A DNA stretch of 64,000 nucleotides from Chondrilla cf. caribensis (lineage: Eukaryota; Porifera; Demospongiae; Chondrillida; Chondrillidae). Where the stretch lies: assembly GCA_964020155.1 (NCBI GenBank), contig OZ026550.1, positions 721,001-785,000 of the forward strand, given 5' to 3'. The notes below the pieces were generated by a model. It saw only the letters and a program-made list of their open reading frames with translations, was not told the DNA's origin and made no database searches. The translations under genes and the position numbers were made by a program. This document shows positions 43,536-54,017 of the stretch, piece by piece. Numbering within the stretch: the stretch's first letter is position 1; each line of letters starts with the position of its first letter.

Positions 43536-44384
43536 CTAATCCTGCTTTAACTCCTTCAAGGTCTGGAGATTTGTGAGTTTCTTAATGAACTCGTAAGCTG
43601 AATTCAGCGCTAGAACGATCTTGGCAATCAGAGCGGCACCGTCAGTTGCAAGAGCAGCAATGATCATTGCGGTGACAATCCCTGCCGTTTTGATCCAATC
43701 CAAGGTGCTCATATTGCTACAGAGGCTCTTGATAATCTTCCACAAGATGCTGGCTGAGTAGCTGTCCTTGATCAGTACGAAAATGGCCTTAGCAATTTCC
43801 CATTTTGATCCATTTTTTGCAGCTTCCTCCAAAGCCTCGACTGCTTTCTGAAGCTGGCTGGAACTCTCCACGACAGGAATAATTTCTTCTGCTGTGCGTT
43901 GAATCACCTGTTCGCTCACGGCTACCTTGATGCCAACAGCTTGGAGAACAAGCAGCACTGCTTCAATGATAATACTGGCTATCTGAATCCAGGAGGTCTG
44001 TTTGATGCTCGCACTTGTGTCGAGTTTTCTGGACTCCATGAATGGCTTTCCATCTCGAGTGATATCTACCCAATGATGCCCGTCACCTCTCTTGGCGATG
44101 TTTAGCTGATAGGTAGGAACTTGAAGTCCTGTTTTGATCAGATCCACTCTGTGTTTCGGCAGGTGCTTGGATAAGCGCTCTTCAATGTTCTCAGTTGGTT
44201 TGGTGCTAAATTCTTCAGCGAGTTTCAGATGTTCAGTTGCAGCGTCCCTTGCAGCCTGGACCACAGACTGCTTTATGGTTGGGTCACTCTCCAACTTCTC
44301 AAACTCCCCTGGAGCATACTTCTCGATGTCAGCTAATGCTGTGGTCACACAGCGCTCGACGATATCTTTCTGCTGACCTGCCAT
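43536..44384 (-). CDS. Unrecognised 282-aa protein with hydrophobic segments, copy 1
   Basis: The ATG at 44384 has a strong context (GTAGCCATGGCA) and gives 282 residues beginning MAGQQKDIVERCVTTALADI. The upstream open stretch lacks an ATG, and the paralogue starts at the same Met. The N-terminal half is charged and helical (VVQAARDAATEHLKLAEEFS). Two hydrophobic stretches follow: about residues 132-154 (IASIIIEAVLLVLQAVGIKV) and about 228-265 (TAGIVTAMIIAALATDGAAL, then IAKIVLALN), ending in KELKQD. There is no signal peptide. The helix pattern is compatible with a membrane-inserting or oligomerising protein, but no family is recognised. The gene is intronless and has a nearby TATA box. Confidence 0.8.
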   Translation of the reverse strand: MAGQQKDIVERCVTTALADIEKYAPGEFEKLESDPTIKQSVVQAARDAATEHLKLAEEFSTKPTENIEERLSKHLPKHRVDLIKTGLQVPTYQLNIAKRGDGHHWVDITRDGKPFMESRKLDTSASIKQTSWIQIASIIIEAVLLVLQAVGIKVAVSEQVIQRTAEEIIPVVESSSQLQKAVEALEEAAKNGSKWEIAKAIFVLIKDSYSASILWKIIKSLCSNMSTLDWIKTAGIVTAMIIAALATDGAALIAKIVLALNSAYEFIKKLTNLQTLKELKQD

Positions 44385-44465
44385 GGCTACGAATCCTGCA
44401 AGTGGATCGATCTGCTTCAATCTAAATCTCCTGACGATTGTGACCGGCTGTGTGAGTTGGGTCTT

Positions 44466-44473
44466 ATTTATAG
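44466..44473 (-). promoter_or_regulatory. TATA box of the 282-aa gene
   Basis: On the minus strand the sequence reads GACTATAAATAAGACCC, with the TATAAATA core about 82 bp before the ATG. A 'cccctccccctgaggg' stretch lies just upstream. The same arrangement is preserved at the paralogue (57619-57626). Confidence 0.65.
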
Positions 44474-45244
44474 TCTGTAATCCCTCAGGGGGAGGGGCTT
44501 AAGCTATTCATAGTATGGTGCCACAATGTGGTGTTGTCACCTGATCAATGTTGTTAGTATAAGAATTATGTATGCTACTATATAATGTATACAATAGCTT
44601 CCTGTTCATGATCACCTGGTGACCATGCATATATATTATAATAATATTATACTATTGATATTAACTTAATACTGTTCACCTAGACCTGTTGACTAGTGTG
44701 AAAATGCACGTGTTAACCTTTTGGTGTCCCATAATTGAATTTGTTGCCATTATAAAGAAATGATGGTTATAGGGATTCCCAGAATGTAGTGTATGCTAGT
44801 GTAATATTACTTCAAAGTTCTCAGAATTAAGTCAAAGTTCAGGACACGTGCTTGCACACGATCACAAGCTTGAGGGAATTCTTGTTTCACTGATAATATG
44901 AAACACCATTGAAGCATTGTTGTAGACTTGTCTGTAATTGTCTTGGTTTCAGTTAGTATCCATGGAACAGACAATATTGTTCTCCTAATAATAATATTAT
45001 TATAAAGTATTACTTTCTGGTCACATACGTAGTGTCAATGCAATTATATATTGAGTAATAATTCACCTGTTGATTCCATACATTGAAACAATTGATGAGT
45101 CCATGGTAAACATATTATTACGTACCCAAATGTAACATTACATGTACAAATGTCATTCCTAGAATTTGAGTGTTGTCATGATATTATATTTCACACTCCT
45201 CAGAGCAGCCTCTGCTCTTAATTTTACTTTGGTTCATAGTCAGA
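44474..45244. repeat. Upstream flank, duplicated at 57627-58270
   Basis: Shares 'gtgcaaatgcacgtgttaaccttttggtgtcccataattgaatttgttgcc'-type sequence with the second locus, with small indels. No gene seen. Confidence 0.65.
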
Positions 45245-45249
45245 GTGGC

Positions 45250-45266
45250 ATGTGTTGTGGGCATGT

Positions 45267-45307
<41 letters not shown>

Positions 45308-45470
45308 TGTGTGTGTGTGCGTGTGTGTGTGCATGCATGCATGTGTGTGTGCATGTGTGTGTGTGTGTGCATGTGTGTGCATGCATGCATGTGTGTGTGC
45401 ATGTGTGTGTACGCGTGTGTGCGTGTGTTTGTACGTGTGTGTTTTTGTGTGGTATGTGTTGACACACACC
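45250..45470. repeat. GT / GCAT microsatellite
   Basis: Alternating GT with 'gcatgcatgcatgtgtgtgt' blocks repeated twice. ORFs through it are artefacts. Confidence 0.9.
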
Positions 45471-46143
45471 CATTTATGCGTTTACATGTATGAAGTGTTT
45501 TGTGTATGTGTGTATACATGTATGTGGATTTGTGCATGTGTGTGTATCCTTCACCTCCATGGTAGGTTGTGTAATAAGCAGAATCCATGGTGATATGAGG
45601 TCAAATTCCGGTCATAGCACCACATTCCCCAATCCTACAAGAGATATGCCAAAACACCTCGAGCTCATTGGGAGGTTTGTGTACTTGCCAGTGTCCAAGG
45701 TGGTATGGGGTCAAATCGGGGTCATATTGCACTACACCAAATGATCTACTCGAGCTCGTTTTGACTGCACATAAACCTTGAGTTCTTCCTACAATCCCCA
45801 CCTCATTCCTTCACTATTGGTTCAAAGTCATCTCTACTCTGATTGCAAATTAATAATTATTATTATTATATTTTTAGCATTACAACGATTAGCAGCAATA
45901 TACATAGGTTACAACTATGTACGTAATTGAACTACATAATGAAAAGTGTACATTGTAAACATTTGAGGAAAAAGTTATTATTTCAAAATTAAAAAAAACA
46001 ATATTACCAAGAAAACATGATACATGTACACACAATATCATACATAATACAGATACAGCACACATGTACGTATACATGCACAAATACCAATACACACATT
46101 GACATTGATATAACATTATTACGTAACACCACACGTACACACA
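45471..46143. repeat. 3' flank of the ApoL-like gene, duplicated at 63280-63750
   Basis: 'ttcacctccatggtaggttgtgtaataagca' and 'gtccaaggtggtatggggtca' recur at the right end of the window. This suggests that another ApoL-like locus once lay, or still lies, beyond 64000. No gene within. Confidence 0.65.
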
Positions 46144-47685
46144 TCACAAATCAATGTCAGCTAGTTTACGCAGTTCGTCCGTTTCAACTGCAAAGCTGTC
46201 TGCAGCGGATCTCAATCTCCTCGACAGATCTGTCCCCTCCGATGTCCTTCCAATGTCCTGTGCAGTCTCCAGGAGAAGGGGAAGGTCGACGACGGTGAAT
46301 GCAGAGGACAGGGTGACAAGATCTCTAATGCGTGTTCCGATATCTGGAGGGGGTGGGCCAAGGGAGCTTTGGATGAACGGCTCATAACCATGTTGTACTA
46401 CCAGAGGTGGACCAGAGACAAATCTGGTAGCGATTACATGTGCACTTTGCTCCAACACTATCTCCCAAGTTTTGACATGGTGGACTGCCAGGAGAAGAGC
46501 CTGGTACAATTTTTGATTCAACTCCTCTTTGTTAGGATGGTCTTTGATAGCCTCTCGTATGAGCTCTCTGTGATAGGTTCCTTCCTTCTTGCACACGTCT
46601 TCGAATTTCTTACATTTTTGAATTACATTTTTGCACAATTCACGGTTTTCACCTATCCACTCGTTGGCTCCTTTCAAAGTTTCCCGCCTTTGAACATAGT
46701 CACGAACAGTGGCACCTGCTCCAACCAGTCCCCCTGCAGCCCCTATCATTGCCACACCTGCTGGGGCTGTCACCCCTCCTAGCACCAGGACGGTTCCCAG
46801 GGTAGCAGCAAGAATAGCGGCACCGACACCCACATTTCTAGCTGCAGTAAGTGTCCTATGTGCCTCATCAAGATCATCCGCAGCATTTCTGAATGTTGCC
46901 CTCCCTGTATCGCGATGGCGGACAAGTTCTCTCACTGACTGGATGAACTGGGCGATAGTTTCTCTTGTGAACTGGATGAAATCATAACTGAAGTACCCGA
47001 ACACGACAAGGTGCGTTGCTTTGAACTGACTGTGCAATTTTGCTATGAGTGAAGGGACTTTATTTGCCATGGATTTGGCGTCATCCTCAGAAATGGCAAA
47101 GAAAACTGTCGTACACCCCTTCTCGAACCCGGTGAACAGAGCTTCATCCAGGCCAAGATACTTGGAGTAGTACTCCTTGAAGTGGAGCACCAATGCCAGC
47201 AATACTTGCTCTTTGGAAATCACTAAGGCCATGTGGGTGTGGTCCCGAAGGGAGGGAAGCTTCACTTTTCTCTTTTTGCAAGTTGTCAACGTGTCCAAAA
47301 GACATTGTGCCAACTTTTCTTTGTACTTTCTGCATTTAATACTCAGAGTCCTCTCTCGGAGCTGTTCTGCTGCTTCCAACACAAAGAATATCTCGTACGG
47401 AGTGGACTTTTCGGAAATAAATTCATAGAGACCCTCAGGAGTGTTGGGGATATCAGGAAGCGGGGCTTGTCTCACACCGTGGATGTACCTGCGATATTTT
47501 TGCTGTACCATAGTGTGGAGCCTGGAGATGGTGCTCAGGTCTGCTGATGAGAGTTGTCCACGAAGTGTCCCCATTATTTTATCCAGCTCATCCTCCAGAT
47601 CAGGGTTACTCGGAAGGAGCAGCTCCCCTTCTCCATTTCTGTACTTGTCTACAATCTCCTTAATCTTCTTCGACCTCTCATCCAT
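46144..47685 (-). CDS. Apolipoprotein-L-like protein with an N-terminal helical domain
   Basis: The ATG at 47685 (context TACAATGGAT) gives 513 residues; the open frame upstream has no ATG. Residues about 80-200 form a region with KLPSLRDHTHMALVI and TGFEKGCTTVFFAI, like a helical module I associate with Death-fold and ankyrin proteins of invertebrates. Residues about 284-325 are a Gly/Ala-rich hydrophobic hairpin (ILAATLGTVLVLGGVTAPAG, then MIGAAGGLVGAGA). The C-terminus has VVDLPLLLETAQDIG and RLRSAADSF, like the tail of ApoL proteins. ApoL relatives insert into membranes and act in cell death and defence, so a similar role is inferred. Homology is judged by eye. The gene is intronless and a relic lies at 53148. 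Confidence 0.75.
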   Translation of the reverse strand: MDERSKKIKEIVDKYRNGEGELLLPSNPDLEDELDKIMGTLRGQLSSADLSTISRLHTMVQQKYRRYIHGVRQAPLPDIPNTPEGLYEFISEKSTPYEIFFVLEAAEQLRERTLSIKCRKYKEKLAQCLLDTLTTCKKRKVKLPSLRDHTHMALVISKEQVLLALVLHFKEYYSKYLGLDEALFTGFEKGCTTVFFAISEDDAKSMANKVPSLIAKLHSQFKATHLVVFGYFSYDFIQFTRETIAQFIQSVRELVRHRDTGRATFRNAADDLDEAHRTLTAARNVGVGAAILAATLGTVLVLGGVTAPAGVAMIGAAGGLVGAGATVRDYVQRRETLKGANEWIGENRELCKNVIQKCKKFEDVCKKEGTYHRELIREAIKDHPNKEELNQKLYQALLLAVHHVKTWEIVLEQSAHVIATRFVSGPPLVVQHGYEPFIQSSLGPPPPDIGTRIRDLVTLSSAFTVVDLPLLLETAQDIGRTSEGTDLSRRLRSAADSFAVETDELRKLADIDL

Positions 47686-47796
47686 TGTAGACAATGCCCT
47701 TGTCTGCTCAGCGTGTGTCACTGGTGATGAGATGAGTAAGGGAAGTGGGCGGGAGGATGAGCCTGTGGTCACAAGTTGAAGATACACACTATTATA

Positions 47797-47804
47797 ATTA
47801 TATA
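47797..47804 (-). promoter_or_regulatory. Possible TATA box of the ApoL-like gene
   Basis: The minus strand reads GTCTATATAATTATAATAG about 115 bp before the ATG. The surroundings are AT-rich, so the match is weak. Confidence 0.25.
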
Positions 47805-48016
47805 GACATAATCTACGTACATGCACATAATATGTATTCCATATACGTACAGTAGGTCACTCCATATGTACTTCATAATAATAATAACATACACTACTAT
47901 AGTAATATAAAAGATTTTACATAATATTATTATGTTGTACAATCTGATAGTGTTCATATGACCGTGATCTCCAATTAGACTCAATTCAGAGCTAGTCATA
48001 TGGATAATTTGACCAT

Positions 48017-48018
<2 letters not shown>

Positions 48019-48077
<59 letters not shown>

Positions 48078-48138
48078 ACACACACACAACACACACACAC
48101 ACACATACACACACAAAACACACACGCAACACACACAC

Positions 48139-48179
<41 letters not shown>

Positions 48180-48190
48180 ACACATGCATG
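48019..48190. repeat. (CA)n microsatellite with CAACA interruptions
   Basis: CA tract with repeated 'cacacgcaacacacacacaa' units. It has the same left border as the tract at 53408. Confidence 0.95.
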
Positions 48191-48264
48191 CACACACTCA
48201 CATGTGAGTACGTATATACACATGCCAATAGTACACGCATACAACCTGTATACACGTACGTATG

Positions 48265-48873
48265 TAGCGCTGGGCGGTATCGAAAAATATCAGTTTCGTT
48301 ATATTGCCAACATCATACGACGGTATTACTATGATCACGGTACACTGAGTCTTAAGGATATAGTTGGGAATTTATTGAAATAATTGAATCCTTGATTTAA
48401 TAATAATGAAATAAATAAACATAAATAAATAAATGAATAATCCACTACTTTGTTGTCCTCATTAACTCAGAGCGTAAAGTACTTCCAAATATCAGATTTA
48501 TTATTATTCTTATTGACGAGATGAAGTTAATTGCTTGAATCACCTGAATCGCCCGTTCACTGATCAAAACTTGCAGCCAACACCGATGCCATTTTGACAA
48601 CATTCTCTCATTCCGTCGTATTATTCCACACGTGCACACTTTTGCGCTCGTAATCATGGCTGTCACAGCAATAGTTTCGAAGGATTCAGAACACATCATT
48701 TCAGGGTGAAATTTGATATCCCAGGAATATAATATTACTTAAAATACCGGTCAAACCTTAGAGAATACCGTGATATCACGATATTTCGGTATGGAAAAAA
48801 GTCAGCCGGTATCAGAACTGTGTATAAAGAATACCACGGTATTACTATATATTTGGTATACCGACCAGCGCTA
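48265..48873. mobile_element. hAT-type MITE, 609 bp
   Basis: Terminal inverted repeats TAGCGCTGGGCGGTAT and GGTATACCGACCAGCGCTA. Flanking 8-mers TACGTATG (48257-48264) and CACGTATG (48874-48881) match at 7 of 8 positions, as expected for hAT insertion. The interior repeats 'cggtat' near both ends. No transposase ORF. Confidence 0.85.
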
Positions 48874-48899
48874 CACGTATGTACCATATGGGTACACAT

Positions 48900-49150
48900 T
48901 ATATGTACAAACAGTGCAACCCGCTAAGTGAGAGAGTACACTTCACTCAGTCCCTAGCTCATGTACACTATGTCAACCAGTACTGATAGTAAGTACAGTA
49001 CAACTTGCTTAGTAAGTACCCTGGTTAGTACATACTCCTGGTTAGTGAGTACACTTCATACAGTCCCTAGCTCATGTGCACTATGTCAACCAGTACTGAC
49101 AGCAAGTACCTCTGATAAGAAGTACGTATTCGTTGTGCTTTTCAAGGTAC
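48900..49150. repeat. Two diverged repeats shared with ankyrin flanks
   Basis: 'ctagctcatgtacactatgtcaaccagtactga' occurs twice (48955 and 49068). In reverse complement the stretch resembles the 'gaggtactcactatcagtactgttgactcag' and 'gggactgagtgaagtgtatgta' strings of every ankyrin-array flank. It is therefore a dispersed element linking the two loci. Confidence 0.55.
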
Positions 49151-49189
49151 GTATTAAGATAGTTGGACTGTACATACAAGAATACTCAC

Positions 49190-49303
49190 TTTGAATATCT
49201 TTTGACATTTCTGAAACAATTTTATGTTTCTTTAAAGATCTTGGCTGAACACTACTTGAGTAGGAAGATGTACCTGTGAGTAGATCTTCAGGTGTAGAGA
49301 GTG
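49190..49303 (-). CDS. Candidate internal exon (Ser/Thr-rich), possibly of the CARD gene
   Basis: The acceptor TTGCTCCTTCCTCTGTAG has an excellent pyrimidine tract, and the donor ATTCAAA|GTGAGTATT is near consensus. The 114-nt segment is open and reads LSTPEDLLTGTSSYSSSVQP, then RSLKKHKIVSEMSKDIQ, like a flexible linker. It lies about 2 kb downstream of the CARD-like exon on the same strand, but the phase does not fit a direct join. At least one more exon must lie between them, or this belongs to another gene. Confidence 0.45.
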
Positions 49304-50455
49304 CTACAGAGGAAGGAGCAATACGTTGGTGAGGTATACACAATACAGTACTAATACGTACTGCAGCATACACAGACTACACACAGCACTGTCACAGTGG
49401 AGCACATGTACTACATAAAGTTTGAACCATAAAGTACCAGCGAAACACCACGGCTGGGCCGGGCTACAATCGCAAAATACAGAAAAAGACACTACTCGGC
49501 CATCACTCCATCAGGCTAATCTCGACAAATAAATAGCCCGATGAACACAGCAGAATTGACAGGACTGACCGAGTGGGAGGTGGTTACTATAATGATATTG
49601 TTGACTGTTGCTATGATGACTCTAACCTACAAATATCATATTTTTAATTCAGATGTAACTTTTATTTATTATCACAATTCTACAAATATGGATGCATTGA
49701 TTCATGTCAGCTATTCTAGAGAGGAGGGGGACCTCCTGGCGACTAACTACAACAGGAATAATCCTGAGGGCGAGTCTCACACGGCCCAGACCCATTCTTG
49801 ATTTCAATTTGAAATTGGGACTTCGTCCCAACAAGAAAAGGTCTCATGTCATCACATACCCATATCTGTACTGGGAGGCGGAGTCAACGATGGCAAATGG
49901 CAAACAACTCGCATATTATTACCTATTAATTTGGTGGTAAGGTGGAAAAAAACGCTCTTACTCAGCAGTTCATGTAAAAAATAACATTATCTCCAGCAAG
50001 TCCTATTAGGTATGTGAATCAACTAGTTCATAATCTTGCAGTGGACACCAACTGAGAGTTGAACTACACTTTCAAAATTGTTTGTTTTCGTGCATCAAAA
50101 AGCATTCTGCAATCTGATTGGGCACATGAATTTGTGTGCCGTAGTACAGAAATGGGTACATGATGAGACCAGACCCTTTCTCACCAGAACGAAGTCCCAA
50201 TTTCAAAACTGGAGGCTAGAATGGGTCCAGACTATGCATGTACCTGAGGGTTACTATACAGAAACACAAATGCACTACATTACTAGAGCGACAGTCCTGA
50301 GGGACTCTTATAAATGCTATATTTTGACTGCAATAGAACAACTTACTAGCTCCCAACACAAACAGAGCAAATTTAATTGCTGAAGTAATTCATAACACAA
50401 ACATGATACCCGCATTTACAGGAACATTATAGAGAAAAAAATTGGACACCACCTA
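49304..50455. other. Presumed intronic stretch with an imperfect inverted repeat
   Basis: 49780-49853 and 50158-50237 are inverted copies around 'gaaattgggacttcgtcccaac' / 'gaacgaagtcccaatttc', separated by about 300 bp. 50156-50450 is duplicated at 53468-53760. No firm exon was recognised. Confidence 0.5.
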
Positions 50456-51037
50456 CGTATATTAGGTAGTGCCTAAAACGCGGACCGTGGGCCTGTACTT
50501 CAGTATAGCGACACCAATTAGCGCCCATAAGTGTCTAAAATGTGGACGACGTAAGATTTCTCTCGACAGGATTTAAGGTATTGTTCAGCAATTACCCATA
50601 AAAGTAAATAGTTTCCCAATGTCTTGAAATCTGCCTAGTGCCGTAACTGCATTTGTGTTATATCAGTGAAGAGATGTATCAGCTGTCAACCTGGACGCCT
50701 CGGAAAATACTGTAATCAATTTGACTCGAATCAGCCCGACACAACTTTTCCTATTGCAAATGCTAGGGATAAAACAGCCTACAATCGACGATGACGCCAG
50801 GGACACGGTGAATGAACAGCCTGTAATTGAAGGTACTACTATTGGACAGAATAATTTGCTGAAGGACTCGGAGACCGGAGAGGGTCATATCAGTGTCTTG
50901 CCTATCAGCCTCAAACATCATCATTCGTCTGCAATGGAGAGAGTTTCGCTGACAGCAGTGATGATTTCGGCACACTCCATCCACCGTCCACATAATCAGT
51001 TCACGGTCCGCATTCTAGGCACAACCCCTATATTAGG
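50456..51037. mobile_element. About 580-bp MITE, absent from the paralogous locus
   Basis: Left end TATTAGGTAGTGCCTAAAAC then GCGGACCGTG. The right end is CACGGTCCGCATTCTAGGCA then CAACCCCTATATTAGG, an imperfect inverted partner. The duplicate locus reads 'gacaccacctatagtcgaac' without it, giving an empty site near 53755. The interior has a Cys-rich open stretch (RNCICVISVKRCISCQPGR) that may be captured sequence. Confidence 0.75.
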
Positions 51038-51280
51038 ACACCTCTAATTCTCGAAAACTTGGGAATCTATCGACTCTTGATAAACCTTATTTTAGAGGCC
51101 ATTACATGTAGTCGCTCTCCACTCAGTAATGTCCTAGTAGCTTATAGCATCGTTCTGCTAGAGACGATGAAAAAAGCATACGAAATATTTCCTAATCAGA
51201 CAAATGGATAATCTCTCGGGCAGACTTCACTACAGAGTGGAGAAGCGACGAAGTAATCTAATAGGTAAGGGTACGCGTAC

Positions 51281-51595
51281 CTTGCTCAGTTGTCGCCTTA
51301 ACTTGTCTGACCACTTTTTATGACGAGGCAGTCTCCTTGAACTTTCTTCCAGAATATCACAAAACCTTTCCATCGTCTCCAATGTACCCTTTTCGATCAG
51401 GTAGTCCAGAAGGACCTGGTTCGCCTTGGTAGGGCCGTGCTGTTGCGTTTCTCGTTCTAAATTTCGTTTGAACTGGTGATCGATGAAGCGTTTTTCAAAC
51501 ATCAAGTCCACTATGTTCGGGTCTCTTTTCATTTCAGTGTAGAATTCCTGCACTATTTCTTCAACAACTGACGGATTACCTGACTGGAAAGCCAT
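51281..51595 (-). CDS. CARD-like domain, first exon
   Basis: ATG at 51595 (context AACAAAATGG). The exon is 105 codons long and ends at a donor GAGCAAG|GTACGCGT on a codon boundary; read-through gives only 16 extra residues. The sequence is helical (MAFQSGNPSVVEEIVQEFYT; RFIDHQFKRNLERETQ; LLDYLIEKGTLETMERFCDI; KKWSDKLRRQL) and resembles CARD-family death folds, which mediate homotypic assembly in apoptosis and innate immunity. The remainder of the protein must come from downstream exons, of which 49190-49303 is a candidate. Assignment is by helix pattern and key Leu/Asp/Phe spacing; a related DD-fold is possible. Confidence 0.6.
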
Positions 51596-51651
51596 TTTGT
51601 TTTGGCAAACGATTACGCACGATTTGGAGATAAAACGCCATTTTAGCGTTC

Positions 51652-51661
51652 ATTGCGCAAT
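51652..51661. promoter_or_regulatory. Consensus C/EBP palindrome
   Basis: ATTGCGCAAT, the optimal C/EBP site, lies 57 bp before the CARD-like ATG and is kept in the duplicated locus (54391-54400). A 'aacgccattttagcgtt' inverted repeat adjoins it. Regulation by a C/EBP factor is inference. Confidence 0.45.
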
Positions 51662-51859
51662 CCGTCCAGTGCGCAGTTTGCAGGAAGAACGATTGCCTTA
51701 GCTGCCAGAATGTCTTTGCCCTTTGAACTGGAATTAGCTACAGAAATTTGAAAGCTGTGAGTCTGCATCCGTTAAAGATGTGTGGCCGTACTACTACATT
51801 CATGCACGTGATAAAATCGTAAATGTGTCACTGGTAAAGTGTAGCTTGACAATGCACAC

Positions 51860-52505
51860 CACTACTAGCTATACACACACCACTACTATAGCTCAGTTGC
51901 TGTACACACATCATTACTATCTGTACACACACCATTACTATAGCTGTACACACACCACTACTAGCTGTACACACACCATTACTATAGCTGTACACACACC
52001 ACTACTAGCTGTACACACACCATTACTATAGCTGTACACACATCACTACTAGCTGTACACACACCATTACTATAGCTGTACACACATCACTACTAGCTGT
52101 ACACACACCATTACTATAGCTGTACACACATCACTACTAGCTGTACACACACCATTACTATAGCTGTACACACATCACTACTAGCTGTACACACACCATT
52201 ACTATAGCTGTACACACATCACTACTAGCTGTACACACACCATTACTATAGCTGTACACACATCACTACTAGCTGTACACACACCATTACTATAGCTGTA
52301 CACACATCACTACTAGCTGTACACACACCATTACTATAGCTGTACACACATCACTACTAGCTGTACACACACCATTACTATAGCTGTACACACATCACTA
52401 CTAGCTGTACACACACCATTACTATAGCTGTACACACATCACTACTAGCTGTACACACACCATTACTATAGCTGTACACACATCACTACTAGCTGTACAC
52501 ACATT
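51860..52505. repeat. 44-bp minisatellite
   Basis: About 14 nearly identical units built of a 23-mer (ctgtacacacaccattacta plus tag) and a 21-mer (ctgtacacacatcactacta plus g). Homogeneity is higher in the right part. It begins 276 bp upstream of the CARD-like ATG. The related 21-bp array is at 55275. Confidence 0.95.
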
Positions 52506-53147
52506 ACTAAATATATGTAAGTTGTGTTGCAGGTCATAGTTAGTCACTAATTGGATGTAGGTGCAGGTTGGGGAAAGGCTGAGGAATGCAAGTTTTTACA
52601 CCATTGCTTGTAGATGACATATAATACCATTCCAATAACAAATTATAGTAATTAGGTCGTTTGTCCCAACAATAACAATGTAGAATCTTAATGGTAACCA
52701 TGACGATTCTTGAACATGTGCACACACGTCACTTCTAGCTGTACCACCACCAGAACTACATTTCTCCATCTCCTCCACATACCAACATACAAACAATAAC
52801 AGGATAAGTTGACTCTGAGTGGATCATGGGAGAACCCTGTCTATGCTGCAGGTGGGCACCCAGAGGAGTTTGTCACCTAGCAACATCAGGACTGTGGTAC
52901 AAGCAGTACACACTACCCATCACTTCTTCGAATTATTCTCAACTAACAGGCTAGCCGTCGAATGAAGAGTGTATACTTCAGAATCTGTAGGTCTTTCCAA
53001 CTGTTATATTACACAGGTGTAGTTAGTATATGTAGCTACTGCCTATATCATGAGGTACATGCACATGTATATAATACATGTCTATACTTTTGTGGTTTAT
53101 GGACACCTCCATGCATACCCACATACATCTTGTTGATAAAGTCACAC
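52506..53147. other. Unassigned stretch
   Basis: No supported gene or repeat relationship was recognised. Confidence 0.5.
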
Positions 53148-53317
53148 CTGGCATAGCAGCAAGAATAGCGGCACTGATACCCACATTTCTAGCTGCAGTT
53201 AGTGCACTATGGGCCTCATCGAGGTCATCAGCAGCCTTTGTGAATGTTGCCGTCCCTGTATCGTGATGATGGACAAGTTCTCTCACTGACCGGATGAACT
53301 GGCGATAGTTTCTCTTG
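53148..53317 (-). pseudogene. ApoL-like gene fragment
   Basis: Reads SVRELVHHHDTGTATFTKAA, then DDLDEAHSALTAARNVG, matching the ApoL-like gene just before and into its hydrophobic hairpin. A 1-bp deletion (ctggcg in place of ctgggcg) shifts the frame, and both ends are truncated. At 53318 it joins sequence equivalent to the far upstream flank of the intact gene, so about 1 kb is missing in between. Confidence 0.85.
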
Positions 53318-53409
53318 TTATATTATGTTGTACAATCTGACAGTGTACACATGACCGTGATCTCCAATTAGACTCAATTCAGAGCTAGTCATATGGATAA
53401 TTTGACCAT

Positions 53410-53470
<61 letters not shown>
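53318..53470. repeat. Duplicated flank plus (CA)n tract
   Basis: 'gaccgtgatctccaattagactcaattcagagctagtcatatggataatttgaccatg' matches 47960-48018. The CA tract (53408-53470) ends directly at sequence equivalent to 50156. The breakpoint therefore coincides with the microsatellite. Confidence 0.8.
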
Positions 53471-53472
<2 letters not shown>

Positions 53473-54017
53473 ATGAGACCAGACCCTTTCTTGCCGGGAT
53501 GAAGTCCCAATTTCAAAACTGGAAGCTAAAATGGGTCTAGGCTACCCAAGACTACCTAAGGGTCGCTTCCAGCAGAAACACCGATGTACTACATTACTAG
53601 AGCGACAGTCCTGGGGAACTCTTATAAATGCTACATTTTGGCTTGCTCCCAACACAAACGGAGCTAATTCATTTGTTGAAGTAATTCATAACACAAACAT
53701 GATACCCGTACTTACAGGAATAAGCCATAGAGAAAAAACATCGATTAGACACCACCTATAGTCGAACACTCGTCGAGCTATTTATCGAAAACTAGGAAAC
53801 CTACCGACTCACAATAAACCTCATTTTACATATACAATTACATGTAGTCGCTCTCCACTCAGTAAGGTCCTCGTAGCTTATCGCATCGTTCTGCTAGAGA
53901 CGATCAAAGCATACGAAAATATTTGGTATTCAGACAAAGGGCTAGGCTTTCGGACAGAGTTCACTACAGAGTGGAGAAGCGACAAACTGTATTCTACTAG
54001 GTGGGCGGTACACGTAC

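Noticed and set aside
43536..44420. Longer start for the 282-aa protein (294 codons)
   Set aside because: The extension begins at TTG, not ATG, and the paralogue has no ATG there; the shared Met with a GCCATGG context is preferred.
47686..47826. N-terminal extension of the ApoL-like gene
   Set aside because: It opens at GTG and has no ATG; the region also looks like 5' UTR with a possible acceptor.
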